Shown here: piece after piece, positions 1 through 11,144 of the stretch | How positions within the stretch are numbered: the stretch's first letter is position 1 | How the letters are laid out: every line of letters starts with the position of its first letter | Origin: Hydrangea macrophylla | Taxonomy: Eukaryota > Streptophyta > Magnoliopsida > Cornales > Hydrangeaceae | Assembly: GCA_033977485.1 (NCBI GenBank) | Contig: CM066992.1 | Location: 106,999,450-107,063,449, forward strand | DNA: 64,000 bases | Direction: 5' to 3' | The notes under the pieces: model-generated | The model's input: the letters and a program-made list of their open reading frames with translations, nothing else | Told to the model about the DNA's origin: nothing | The model's database searches: none | Program-made: the position numbers and the translations under genes

Positions 1-246
1 GAACATGATGGTGCAGGATGCCTGCAGTGCATTTACTCCCAACCTAGAGGTAATCATCATGAATGCGGTGGGTTGAAGTAGGACATCCCAATGCTGATGG
101 GCAAACTTTGTTTGCCCCTAGTTTGGCAATATATATGTGGCTTCAGGCAAACTTACGCAAGTTTGCCCCTAGTCTAAAGGAAGGAAACCAAAGGCACAAA
201 GGGTGATGCTTATGGTTTAGGGATGGTTATGGACCGAGAACCTTGG

Positions 247-400
247 GAGGTTCGCCTACTTATCCCCGAACGGGAATCAGGCCCAAAGTAGTTCGGCTAA
301 GGCCTGAAAGAAAGTGCCAGATCATAGCAAGGGCGGTGACCGAACCGGGTAGGCTGCCTACGTATCCCCGAGTGGGAATCAGGTCAAAAACGTAGTTCAT
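247..400. repeat. Direct repeat pair in the element leader
   Basis: Two copies of a unit containing CCTAC(G/T)TATCCCCGA followed by GGGAATCAGG and a GTAGTTC word lie near 250-300 and 350-400. The copies have diverged and are separated by about 50 bases. Similar words occur in Tat-lineage leaders as I remember them. Function unknown. Confidence 0.6.
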
Positions 401-1030
401 CGATTCTGGAGGTCTTGAAAGAATAAGGCTTCAAGAATTATGGGCTTTTCAAGCCATGTTTTCATTTGAGTCCAATGAGTGCTTTTTTCTGGGCAGATTT
501 TCTAAAACAGATTCCTTGTGGTAGCTTTTGAACAAAATGATGAGAACATGAACTACGTCTCCCTTTTATTTATTTTTTTTTATTCTCTTTTTTTTTTTTT
601 GGCGGTTGATTCTTTTCACCTTTTCACTAGCCAGTCAATCTTTACAACTATCATAACACATCGTGTTTGAATCATACTCTACCATACTCATAAAGCAATA
701 GCAGCCCTCCAAATCACTCTTTATTTTTCTTAAAGATACTTTTGCATTGTTATAGGCCCACTTATCCATGAGCCTCTCACAAAATTTTGATACTAATTGA
801 TACTTTCAAATCTCTCTTTCCAATTTATTTTCTTTGTTGAGAACAACACAAAGCTTTGGGATAATTCATCTACCAATGATGTACTTTGAAGTGCTCAAGA
901 ATTCTCAATCTTATTTATTCTTTGCCTTTTCTTTTCTCTTTCCTTTCTTTTCTCTACCTCACTATCTCTTATTCTCTTCATGATTTTGACTGGCTAGGAT
1001 TCGGATTTTGAAATCAACACGCATCTTATT

Positions 1031-1215
1031 CTTGCTCTAACTTTTGCCTAGGCGCCCTTTCGGGTTTTCATCCTAGCGAGCTCCTTCATCTTCATTTTTT
1101 TTTCTTTTTCTTTTTCTTTTTTTTTTTTTAATTTCTCTTTTTTTTTCTTTTTTTTTTTCGTGCTCTCACTTTTGCCTAGGCGCCCTTTTGGGTTTTCATC
1201 CTAGCGAGCTCTTTC
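1031..1215. repeat. Direct repeat pair with GCCTAGGCGCC core
   Basis: Two near-identical units at about 1031-1093 and 1160-1213 share TTTTGCCTAGGCGCCCTTT, then GGGTTTTCATCCTAGCGAGCTC. Each contains the palindrome-like CCTAGGCGCC. A T-rich tract separates them. Confidence 0.75.
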
Positions 1216-3331
1216 TTTTCTTCTTTTTTTTTGGAAGAAGAAGTTCATTTAAAACATTTGGCTACCATCAAGGATCAAGTTATGACTTTGGACTGGTTGG
1301 GCTCATCTTTTAGGCTTGGTATTTAAAAAAAGGGGATGGTGAGCAAGCTTCAAGTTCCAAGTTCATCTTTTAAAGATTAAGCAAGAGCATCTTTAAATTC
1401 TTAAAGTAAAGCAAATCAATTCTCTACTCCTCCGTGGTTTTGACACAGAATTTGCTTTGATCGCTTGGGATCCTTTTCAATGCAAAGATTTATTAACAAA
1501 GTATTTTCCATGATCGTTTGAAAAATGATTTTTATTTTTTCTCTTCTTTTTTTTCTTTCTTGGCTTAATGATCCATACATTCACGACTTGGCACACTGAA
1601 TCAAACAGAATGAGATTTTATTCAACTAGTAGGGAAAAAGGATTACATCACTTGACTCGATAAAAAGAGACTTAAAAAAAAAAAAATACTCGATAACCGA
1701 CTGACTCAAAGACTCGACTGGACTTGACACTTAACTCCTACTTGACATGACTCGATTACCGGACTAGACTCGGCTTGGCCTCAATTGGAGTGTCACAGAT
1801 GATTTTCAATTTATTGGGTCTCCAAGAGCATCCACATTCGCTTTAACAACAGTGTTTCCAAACACTATCACCCTACTATCATCATTTGAACCTTGGGTTC
1901 ATCACTCCCCAACAGCATGTGTGCAAAAACATATTCTCCTCTAAATCAAGAAAGATGAACCCAAGAAGATTAGAAGTGTCCTTACTAGGAGATTTAGTTG
2001 TTCCACTCTTTCTACAAATTCAACAACATACATAGGTAAAAGGTCCGCATGCAGAATTTATTTTCAGGAGGCAAGTAATTTTGAGGAATTATTGGATTAC
2101 TTTATGAATTTGTATTTTACATGCATGTAATGATATTGACTGATATGATGAGAGTGACAAAATGTACATGCTTTAATGATTTGATGTGGCTAAATGCATG
2201 CACCGCACACATGACACACGGATGAAATGCAAATGTGTGTGTGCCTACTCTATATGCCAAAGCAAAGGAAAATTCTAATCCTAACAGGTAAACACATAAG
2301 CACATAAAATTCTCACCCATGTCAAGTGCGCCAACTTCTCCTCTCATTGTGATCTTCACTACCCTCTTAAAGGTTGGATATTCAAAAATTTTCGAAATTC
2401 ATTTGAAAATCACTTGTTTAGAATGATGAGATCTTTCAAAACAATTCTCAAGAATTTTGAATCTTTTATTTTAAAAAAATGAGGACGTGAAAAACATTTC
2501 TCAATGAAGACGATTGGATTGAAATTTTGCTTTGAAATTCATTTGAAGAGCATTTTTTTTTTTTTTAAAACAATTCCCAAGATTTTGGATTTTTTTTTCC
2601 TTAGAAAATGATCATGTAAAACAAATGTCCCTTAACAAAGGTAATCAATTTGGAGATTTAAAGATTTTTTGAAAAAAAAAAGCGATTGAAAACTTTAGAA
2701 TAAAGATGGCAAAAATCTGTTTGGTTTTAAAGATGGATTTAAAATCCTTTGGGCAGAAGGATCACATGACCGGATTATCACCGTACTTTTCATGAATTTA
2801 GATACATACAAGGTCAATGATGCTTAGCTAAACATGATATAAGAAGTATAATCTTATAATCAGGGTTCGACATGTTCCCCAAATGTCGTGGAACATGAGG
2901 AGAAATTGCTAAAAAGTGATTAAAAGATTATGCGTCTTTCATCAAGCAAGTATCGTCATCATCTCAAGTAATCCCTTCCGGGCATACAAATCTCCCTAGC
3001 ACATAAATCCTAATCAAGAATTGATTCCCTAATTTTGAAAGGTTCTATGGAAACTACTATGCAAAGGCCGGGTTTGGTCAAATAAGGGACCCTCGACACA
3101 TACCCGATAGGATGCTTCATATACCAAAACATGGTACGAGATCAAGGGTGATCACACGGCCCCATGATGGCTTGACCGACCGGGGTTGCCCCGAGCCTCC
3201 AAGGTCATAGTTCCGTGCAATCGACTGGCGAGACATGCAAGTGCAATGCAACGGGCACACAAAAATTAATTAATTCGATAAAAAAGGATGCTTTCAAGTC
3301 TAATCCTCGAGTGAACCCAAAATCAGAAATT

Positions 3332-3381
3332 CTGGTCTGCGAAACCAGAGATTCTGGGTTCGATCCCCAGCAGAGTCGCCA
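3332..3381 (+). other. 50-nt copy of the 3' half of tRNA-Arg (positions 27-76, with CCA)
   Basis: Read on the plus strand, these 50 bases fold as a tRNA 3' half. The anticodon stem is CTGGT/ACCAG (3332-3336, 3344-3348) with 7-base loop CTGCGAA. The variable region is AGATT, the T stem CTGGG/CCCAG with loop TTCGATC, then the 3' acceptor strand CAGAGTC, discriminator G and CCA. The D arm and 5' acceptor strand are absent, so it is not a tRNA gene. From memory it matches plant tRNA-Arg(ACG), except that the first anticodon base is G, not A, and there are acceptor-stem differences. The last 18 bases are the complement of the primer site of the minus-strand element. The copied CCA shows the source was mature tRNA, not the gene. 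Confidence 0.8.
3364..3381 (-). other. Primer binding site for tRNA-Arg, Tat/Ogre-like element
   Basis: On the minus strand the sequence TGGCGACTCTGCTGGGGA lies three bases after the LTR end. It is complementary to the 3' terminal 18 bases of tRNA-Arg, the primer typical of Tat/Ogre gypsy elements. It primes minus-strand DNA synthesis. Confidence 0.85.
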
Positions 3382-4939
3382 GATTGTGGATATCGCAGGG
3401 TTATTCTTTCTTTTACCCACAGCTTTTCTTTTAAATCAATTTCTAAAACAAATGAGTCGCCACTTAATTTTTAAAAGGAAAAATTAAGAAACCATTTTAA
3501 AAGCAAACTGATCTTTTGCGAAACCAAAGATAAACTGGGTCCGGGGATTATGAAATAAAAGGGGAAGGAGCCCGACGGACTAAAACACCCCCTTTCATCC
3601 TATCTCGCGATAGGCCTCTACTCAACATCCTTTTTAATCAAATTAATAATCTAAGCATGCCCTCAATTAATACATATATAGGTATACATAACACAAGCAT
3701 GTTGGAAATGGTGTAAAATTGCTAACGGCAAAATATCATTCATAAACCACGTAATTCAAGTAGCAAGCAACATGATATGCAATAGAGAACGAGAAAACAT
3801 ACCCGGGATCCAGCCGCGAAATGGAAACGTGCAATGCATACACAAAATACAAAGCCTAAGAAAAGGTCTCTAATTCACATATTCACATAAGGCAAAACCT
3901 AAGCTAAGGTGTCGCACATGGAGTTGAAAATCAATTCAAAGTCAAAGAAATGAATTAAACTAGAGAAGGGACGAGAAGTTGTACCTCAAATGCGCTACAA
4001 AACAAAGGTTAGTACACATGCCTTAGACAAGATATAATATCAAAGAGTAATTAATCATAGGTCATGTTCAACTAGATTCAACTAAGACAAGAGATAAGTC
4101 CTACTTATGAGTATTAACATGTATGAATGAATGCATGAATATGAACAAGAATGAGATATGAATTTATTCACTAATTTGGATCCCTAAGCCTCTGGGTTTA
4201 ATCTAAATTATCATTATTCAAAACATGGTTTGAGTCCTAAGACATTAAGAGACCATTTGAGTTGAAATAAATAAGATTAGACAAAAATAGTAGCAGTTTT
4301 TTGTGATTTACAGAGAGCAGACCCGACGTTCAAAAATGGAAATAAAATACTTTCAACGGTTGGATCTTACTGATTTTTGGATATGTTATGCCTCTGTGAG
4401 TCTAGTTTCTAACCCAAAAAGAAAATCTAGGTTTCAACGGTTAGATCTCCGGGAATACTGAAAATACTAGACCTCACTCAGGATTCTGCAACTCTCTGTC
4501 CAGAGATCTTGTATGATTTTCTAAAAATAGTAAAAAAATGAGAAACACTTAGATCTTTTTAGGGTACCTTCCTAACACATTAAGGTACTTATAAAAAATT
4601 ATTTGAGACCCCGAAAACTTTATTAGGGTTCTGATTTATTGATTTCAAAACAGACTTATTATTCTGAAAGCATTCTAGAACTCTGGACAGATTGTGATTA
4701 GCTCACAAAAATCATGATCAAACCTCTCTAATCCCAAAATCTTACTAAAACAAAAATCACAGTGGTAAAACAATGTGTTACTGATATTTTCCCGTTGGTT
4801 TCACTTGATTTCAACGGTTAGATCTTAAACTAAAAATCTTTGATCAAAAAAACGGTTTATGAACCCACTGTTTTTGTCTTGCTAGTTCAAGTTTATTTGT
4901 TAACCCCAACTATTAAATCATGAAGTTGGACTTAAAACA

Positions 4940-5250
4940 AACCATCTCTTCTACCAATTAATGGTCATTGAAGACTAAGGACATCTTTAGACCTATGGAT
5001 TTTTGATGAAGTATAAAATGGACTTCACAAAATCCCAAAACAATGAACTCAAACTTATGGACCAAAACTTGAGTTCAAAATATTACCCCTACCACTTGGT
5101 GGTCATTGGAGGATAAAGACACACATACATGTAAGTTTTGGATGAAGTATGAAGAACTTCCCAAAACCCAAGGAAGGAATTAGTCTAAGCCATAGAGATA
5201 GACTCAAACTAAAGTACTTCTCCTACCATTTGATGGTCATTGGAGACTAA
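4940..5250. repeat. Three ~130 bp units inside the LTR
   Basis: The phrase TACCA followed by an AT-rich triplet and TGGTCATTG(A/G)AG recurs near 4957, 5086 and 5223, with TTGATGAAGTAT- or GGATGAAGTAT-type text between. Spacing is about 130-137 bases. The copies are diverged, indicating an old tandem repeat within the LTR. Confidence 0.6.
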
Positions 5251-5941
5251 AAAAAAATAACTCTACTCTAATCTTCCATGGAATATAGTAGGAATTCCAT
5301 AAGATTCATAGTAAAGAGATCCTAGTCATGAGTTGATACTAGTATCTCACCAACTATGTGTAGATTATGACCAATCTCCATATGGATCATAAGATCATAG
5401 GAAACTAAGGAATCAAATTCAAAGAGTTTCAATGAGATATGGAAGATCTCATGAACCTTATGAATGAAATAGAAATAAAGGAAATCAAAGTTTTATTTAA
5501 GAACACAAATTCTTCAAAACTAATTTACCTCAAACCCAAGGCATTAATTAGATCCAAATCAATGAAATATTTTGAGATTCAATCACAAGTTCTAAGTGGT
5601 GTGTGATGAAATGGGGTAAGAAGAGAGTTTTTGAAAATGTGTAAAGTTCCTAGATCTAAGAACTTGTGATTGAATTATTATTATTATATATATATATATT
5701 TGAAGGCTTTACCTCTAGATCTTCTCAAAACTTGTAGAGATGTTGAATTTCTCAAGCTTTTCCTCTTCTTCTTCCTCAAGCTTCAAGCTCCTTCAATGGT
5801 GATTTGATGGTTGGGTAGAGTTTTGTTGGGATTTGGGTAAAATAATTGGTAGAGTTTCTCTCTCTATTTTTTTTTCTCTAAAGCTCTCCCAATATTTATC
5901 TATACAATTCAAGTGTCTCCCCCCAAAATGAGAGAAATGGG

Positions 5942-5950
5942 TTTTTTATA
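5942..5950 (-). promoter_or_regulatory. Candidate TATA box of the Tat/Ogre-like LTR
   Basis: The minus strand reads TCTATAAAAAACCC here, a good plant TATA match, about 680 bases inside the LTR start. Transcription would begin near 5915 and run leftward through R-U5 and the primer site. Other AT-rich runs (for example 6241-6262) are alternatives. Confidence 0.4.
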
Positions 5951-6658
5951 GACTTTCATTATCTTAGGGGCCAAGATAAGGGTAGATAGGTCAATTTGGG
6001 GTGGGTTAGGAATATTCTATGGCATCTCTAACTCTCCATGGCACTTCTATGTAATTCCAATAAACTTGAAAGGCATTTAAGTTGGCTAGAATAAAGGAAC
6101 ATTCTAGAGCATCTTCAAAACACATGGGAGATTAGTGCCCAATAAAGGGCTTTTTGGGTATTTCTTAGATAAGGAATATGCCAAGGGATCTCTAACTCTC
6201 CAAATCACATGGGCTACTTTCTTTTATTATTTTCTTTTTCCTATATATATATATATATATGTATAGACACATTTTTTCTTTTTTTAAATCTAAATTAATC
6301 ATATGAGTTACCAAATAGTATATTTTTTTCTTTTTAAATCTAAATAAAATACAGGAAACAATGTTATTTTTAGAAAATATAATAATAATTATTATTATTC
6401 AATCTATTCTATTTTTTTAGAAAGTAACCCATGATCCAGTGAGCTCAAGACAGATGGTCAGTGATTGGCCAAATCTAGGGATATTAGGAGTAAGGTTTGG
6501 GAACTTGAAGCTTTTCAGAAGTCGAAGCGATGAACTTGAAGAAAATCGTCGGGACATTATTCATCATTGATTTCTAGAGATAAATCCCCCTAAGTTTAAT
6601 AGTTCGGTCAAAATTGGGGTGTCTACACTATCGTAGTATTATTTGTCGAACCAAACAT

Positions 6659-6956
6659 AGTATAAGATGATTATTTGGATGCTAATTGAGGCCCGTCGAA
6701 AGACAGGGCGAGTTGAGGGTGTTTTAGTCGCGACAAAGGCTCCTTCCTCTCTCGTACCAAACCCCCGAGCCAAGTTCTTTGGTTATGAAGGGCCGGTGCC
6801 CTTTATCCGTTTGGGTGAGTCAAATTTGGATTTCTTGGTTCCCTAAAGACCAAGTGACGACTCTGTATCTGTTTTCAACAGACCTTTTCTTTTCTTTGAT
6901 CCAAATTAAATTTCAAACAAAACAAGCAAGTGGATGAGCGATTCCGCGTGTCCACA
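6659..6956 (+). repeat. Tat-type LTR 3' end, copy 1 of a flanking direct repeat
   Basis: About 298 bases, from AGTATAAGATG to ...GCGTGTCCACA, are about 95% identical by eye to 11972-12267. The text resembles, in opposite orientation, the terminal ~270 bases of the LTR at 3385 (shared TGTTTTAGTC, CTCCTTCC, GGCGACT and terminal TCCACA). It is therefore the 3' end of a related but distinct Tat-type LTR, truncated at its 5' side. It abuts the Tekay-like fragment directly. Confidence 0.65.
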
Positions 6957-8580
6957 ACTTTACATTAGAGTACCACCCTGGTAAGGCTAATGTAGTCGCT
7001 GACGCCCTAAGTCGGAAACCTCGAGGAATGATTGCTTCATTGATGATAAGGGAATGGAAAGCTTTAGAAACAATCACTAAATTTGATATGCAGATTTCTG
7101 AGGGAAGTGACGGATATCACTTTGGATACCTCATGGTTCAACCAACACTTGTGAATCGAATTATCAAGGCCTAGAAGGAAGATGAGAAATTTCAAGCATG
7201 GTTCGCCAAGATGTCAGAAAAGACCCTACAGAATGGAAGGTTGGGACCGATGGAGGATACCGATGTCAAGACAGATTGTGTGTGCCAGATTCCGGAGATT
7301 TGAGAAAAGATATTCTTGAAGAAGCACATAAATCAAGACTGACAGTACACCCAGGAGGAACAAAGATATATAAGGATTTGAAGAGAAACTTCTGGTGGGA
7401 AGGGATGAAACGAGAAGTAGCCGAGTTTGTGTCTAAATGTTTGACTTGTCAACAAGTGAAGGTCGAACATCAGAGACCCTCGGGATTGTTGTAACCCTTA
7501 CCTGTTCCAGAATAGAAGTGGGAACACATAACTATGGATTTCGTAGTTGGACTACCCCGGTCACAACAAAACCATGACGTGATTTGGGTAATTGTGGATC
7601 GTCTGACGAAGTACGCACACTTCGTCGCGTACAATATGACTTATCCAATAGAAAGGATGAGTCGAATGTACCTACAGCAAGTGGTGCGACTGCACGGTGC
7701 GCCTGTGTGGATTGTATCAGATCGCGATGCAAGTTTTACCTCAGGATTTTGAGAAAGTCTGCAGAGGGCTATGGAAACTTTGCTCAAGATGAGTACTGCT
7801 TTCCATCCTCAGACCAATGGACAGACCGAGCGTGTTAATCAGATTATGGAAGATATGCTGAGAGCTTGTGCAATCGATTTCGAAGGATCTTGTGAGACGC
7901 ACTTACCGTTGGTCGAATTTGTGTATAACAACAGTTATCACTCGAGTATTGGGATAGCACCATTCGAGGCCTTGTACGGACGGCCATGTCGATCTCCATT
8001 GTGTTGGGCTGAAGTGGGAGACACAGAATTATTGGGACCAGAGTTGGTGAGAGAGACCAATGAGAAGATTTCACTGGTCAAGGAAAGAATGAAAACTGCA
8101 CAGAGTAGACACAAGAGTTATGCGGATCGACGTTGAAAAGATTTGGAGTTCAGTATCGGTGATCACGTCCTCCTTAAAGTTTTACCTATTCGGGGAGTAG
8201 TACGCTTTGGTCAGAAAAGAGGGAAGTTGGCACCTCGTTTCATCGGACCATTCGAGGTTTTGGAGCGTGTTGGGAAAGTGGCTTATCGACTCGCGTTGCC
8301 ACCAAAGATGCCTAGTGTTCATAACATATTCCATGTTAGCATGTTAAAGAAATACATACGGGATCCTTCACGTGTAGTAAATTTTGATGATATTGAGACG
8401 AGTCAGAATGTTATCTACAAGGATAGACCCGTAAGGATTCTTGGCCAGAGTATCAAGAGACTGAGAAGAAGAGACGTTCCTTTGGTTAAGGTTCAGTGGA
8501 GGCATCATGACGAGGGAGAAGCGTCATGGGAGTTAGAGTCAGACATGAGGACTAGATACCCCGAGTTGTTTCAGGATTAG
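6957..8580 (+). pseudogene. Degenerate Tekay-type RNase H/integrase/chromodomain (Ty3/gypsy pol 3' part)
   Basis: The frame opens in the RNase H tail (EYHPGKANVVADALSRKPRG-like, about 6965-7025). The integrase zinc region follows (HKSRLTVHPGG...CLTC, 7327-7450). The core is next: MDFVVGL at 7534, VSDRDASF near 7730, and the HPQTNGQTERVN helix with its catalytic E near 7810-7850. A GPFEVLERVG..YRLALP module follows (8248-8310), then a C-terminal chromodomain (VKVQWRHHDEGEASWE, 8489-8537) ending at a natural stop 8578-8580. Chromodomain and order place it with Tekay/Del chromoviruses. It is dead: stops near 7171, 7492, 7515, 7750 and 8134, and a frame change near 7230. Gag, protease and most of RT are missing on the left. 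Confidence 0.9.
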
Positions 8581-8610
8581 TTAGCTCAGTTTTCGGGGCG
8601 AATCTCTGTT

Positions 8611-8623
8611 AAGGTGGGTAGAG
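8611..8623 (+). other. Polypurine tract of the Tekay-like element
   Basis: AAGGTGGGTAGAG lies immediately before the LTR start TGTAACACCC. Position and composition fit the plus-strand primer of a gypsy element. Confidence 0.7.
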
Positions 8624-9611
8624 TGTAACACCCTGTATTTATTTTCTTTTAATAAATGAGCATTTCATTTTAATTTCTATTTCTATTATTTTATTTGGGG
8701 ACAAACCGTAATTTCCATAAATATAGAAATACTTTCTGTGGTTTTAAAAACAATATCTATATTTTGGTATAAACCCGGAATTTATTCCTACAATAATATA
8801 ATTTTCTGTATTTTTTATCGCGACCGGTTAATACCAGATTATGTTTTAAAGCTGCGACTATATCGCGATATAGGTGCAGGAGCACGTGAGCTCACCACAC
8901 GGGATAATACAAATATTTCTCAGATTATATATATGAGTATATCACTCAATTCTCTCATAAACTCACTCACAGTCTCTCAATATCTCAAAAATTCTCTCAA
9001 CTCTCTCAAGAACACACACTCAGATTATATATCACACACATACACAGATTATATATAATATACACTTACACACATACATAGCTATATAGATATATATTTC
9101 AATCAAGAGGGAGAACGGAGGAGTAAATTTCTAACGACGGAATTTTCTGCAGAATTCTCGGTCTCAAATTCTCTGAATAATCACCTTTGTGAGTAATTTA
9201 AACTCACTCACCATGTTTATATAAGTGTATTTCAGTTTATATATGTGTGTATATTTAGATACACCATTAAAGATTGAAAGTTGGAGTTTTATGAAACTTA
9301 ACCAAAATGAAATCCGTGAATTGGGAATGAAAGATCTTAGTCCCAGTAAGCTACAGTTCAAATCCTACGGGTTAATTCATTCATATAGTAACGTATCATT
9401 GATTTAAAGTTTTGTCACTCTAACTTTAATCGCAAAATTCGAGAGATACAATCCGTATTAGTTTAAATTGATCACATATTCGTAATCTACGTGGAAAACC
9501 AGAGAAATCCATATATGGCATGATATGGTTGAAACAGAATTTGAAAATGGGTATGTAACAGTTTGGAAAATTGAAAACAGGGGAAAACGAAGAAGATGAA
9601 GTTCTGCAACA

Positions 9612-9835
9612 ACTCGCGCGCGCGACCCACTCGCGCGAGGAGTGTATTTCTGGGCAGAAAAGATAATTTTAACAAATCTTTCAGAAAAACCCTAATCACG
9701 CGCGCAACCCGCTTGCGCGAGGCCCGCTCGCGCGACCTGCGTTGTTTTGGGCAGAAAGAAAATTTTAAAAGATTTTACGAAAATAGCCTAATCGCGCGCG
9801 CGACCCCCCTCACTCGCGCGGCCCGCTCGCGCGAC
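9612..9835. repeat. CG-rich palindromic words (CTCGCGCGAG type) in the LTR
   Basis: Three loosely repeated blocks of about 100 bases each carry (CG)n-rich self-complementary words such as CTCGCGCGAG and TCGCGCGCGCGA. They are followed by a GGGCAGAAA(A/G) stretch and an AT-rich part with CCTAATC. The CpG density stands out sharply against the AT-rich surroundings. Confidence 0.75.
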
Positions 9836-10129
9836 CTGGGCATTTTGAGCAGTTTTTGTATTTTTGTATAAGGGACTGTTAGGAAAAGGTTTTGAAAGTT
9901 TTTAAAGAACTGTTTGACAGCTATACTGTTTTAAAGGCTCACTGTTAGGAATTGGACTTATAAGAACGATTAAGACCGAGATTTATGTTGAACGAATATC
10001 CAGCTTTGAGATTAATAACTGTTACTACAAATTGTGAACGTTGACATACATATTAGGGTCGAGGTTGTGTCGACATGCATGTGTGTGAGAAAGCGTAAAA
10101 AGAGTAAAGAGTGGCGGTCTGATGTGCGA

Positions 10130-10537
10130 CCTCAATATGATCGGATATTATTCCTGGTATTGGAGGCGACAGTGTTGTGTACGACTTTAGATATCGATCG
10201 GATATTATTCCTGGTATCTAAAGTGCGCGTTTCGAATATCGATTGGATATTATTCCTGGTATCCGAAGCGATGGTTGGTCGTGATCGACCCAGATATCGA
10301 TCGGATATTATTCCTGGTATCTGAGGCGATAGCGTGGTGTGCGACCTCAATATCGATCGGATATTATTCCTGGTATTGGAGGCGACAGTGTTGTGTACGA
10401 CTTAGATATCAATCGGATATTATTCCTGGTATCTAAGGCGCGCGTTTCGGATATCGATCGGATATTATTCCTAGTATCCGAAGCGATGGTATGGTGTGCG
10501 GTTTGGATATCGATCGGATATTATTCCTGGTATCCAA
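10130..10537 (+). repeat. Array of eight hairpins with covarying stems
   Basis: The core GATCGGATATTATTCCTG occurs eight times, spaced about 48-57 bases, with single-base variants. Each core is flanked by arms that pair: 10185-10193/10215-10223 (CTTTAGATA/TATCTAAAG), 10401-10408/10430-10437 (CTTAGATA/TATCTAAG), 10446-10453/10475-10482 (TTCGGATA/TATCCGAA), 10503-10509/10531-10537 (TTGGATA/TATCCAA). The CCTCAATA/TATTGGAGG arms (10130, 10345) have one bulge, 10231 has one mismatch, and 10289 has a core CAGATA/TATCTG. Units 1-4 and 5-8 correspond in order, so it is a duplicated four-unit block with a period of about 215 bases. Confidence 0.9.
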
Positions 10538-11144
10538 GGCAATGGTTTGGTTTAGTCGAGTTTTGTTGAGTGAAAAGAGTCAGAAAGATGAGATGTTACA
10601 TTGTGCATGCACGGTCGCATATTTATTGCTCATATTATTATCCCCCGTGACTTATGTTGAAGTTGGAACCTTGAATCTATTGTTCTACCATTTTCTATTA
10701 CACTGTGGTTATATATGCTTATATATACATTGCGAGCACTTGTATATTTTACTCACCAGCTTTCATAAGCTGACGGCGTTGATGCGTCCTGGACTCTATG
10801 TCCATATTTTCAGGGTCAGAAGCAGCCAGGGTATTTCGGCTATGCTAGTTAGAGGCAGGGGACTTTCCAGGAGGCTGCTTTATATTTCTTATGTCTTTTA
10901 TTTTGGATTTGTAATAGACTTTATGATAGATTTGAATAAGGGTGTTTGTGCCTAAGACCTGGACTTATGTAATAGTTTAGTAAGTTTTAATTTCGGAGCT
11001 TATGTTTATTAGTTTTCTTTTCTTTAGAATTGATGTTTAAGTTATTTGTTACAGGGACAATTGGTCATACTCAATTGTCAAGACCTACGAGTCCATAAAG
11101 GAAATTAAATAATTTCCTGTATTATGCTACGTCGGGGCATGACA

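Larger units (their letters stand above)
1..3331 (-). mobile_element. Leader region of a minus-strand Tat/Ogre-like LTR element
   Basis: Read on the minus strand, this stretch follows the LTR (3385-6627) and primer site (3364-3381), so it should be the untranslated leader of the same element, continuing past the left edge. I see no convincing coding region; frames here are short and lack recognisable domains. It contains long T-rich tracts (about 560-600 and 1090-1160) and two pairs of short direct repeats. A long leader ahead of the first coding frame is usual for the Tat/Ogre lineage. Assignment rests on position and on the neighbouring LTR and primer site. Confidence 0.55.
3385..6627 (-). 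mobile_element. 5' LTR of a Tat/Ogre-like Ty3/gypsy element
   Basis: On the minus strand the LTR begins TGTAGACACCCCAATTTTGA at 6627 and ends ...ATATCCACA at 3385, giving TG...CA ends and about 3.24 kb. Both the start and the adjacent tRNA-Arg primer site are characteristic of the Tat/Ogre lineage as I know it. A candidate TATA box lies at 5950-5942, placing U3 at roughly 6627-5915. An internal threefold repeat lies at 4940-5250. No second copy is in the window, so the rest of the element lies to the left. Low coding capacity is expected of an LTR. Boundaries are read by eye. Confidence 0.8.
8624..11144 (+). mobile_element. 3' LTR of the Tekay-like element
   Basis: The LTR begins TGTAACACCCTG just after the polypurine tract and ends GTCGGGGCATGACA at 11144, about 2.5 kb. 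The TGTAACACCC start and G-rich ...ATGACA end are typical of Tekay LTRs. The late block TTTACTCACCAGCTTTCATAAG at about 10745-10770 also recurs in this family. It contains two remarkable internal arrays, CG-rich palindromes at 9612-9835 and a hairpin array at 10130-10537. The 5' LTR is not in the window. Confidence 0.85.

Noticed and set aside
3332..3381. Possible tRNA-Arg gene
   Set aside because: Only the 3' half is present and a genomic CCA is included; the D arm and 5' acceptor strand are missing. It is a primer-site copy, not a gene.
10034..10569. Frames with repeated ILFLVS motifs
   Set aside because: Translation of the hairpin array inside the Tekay-like LTR, and the register changes between units.
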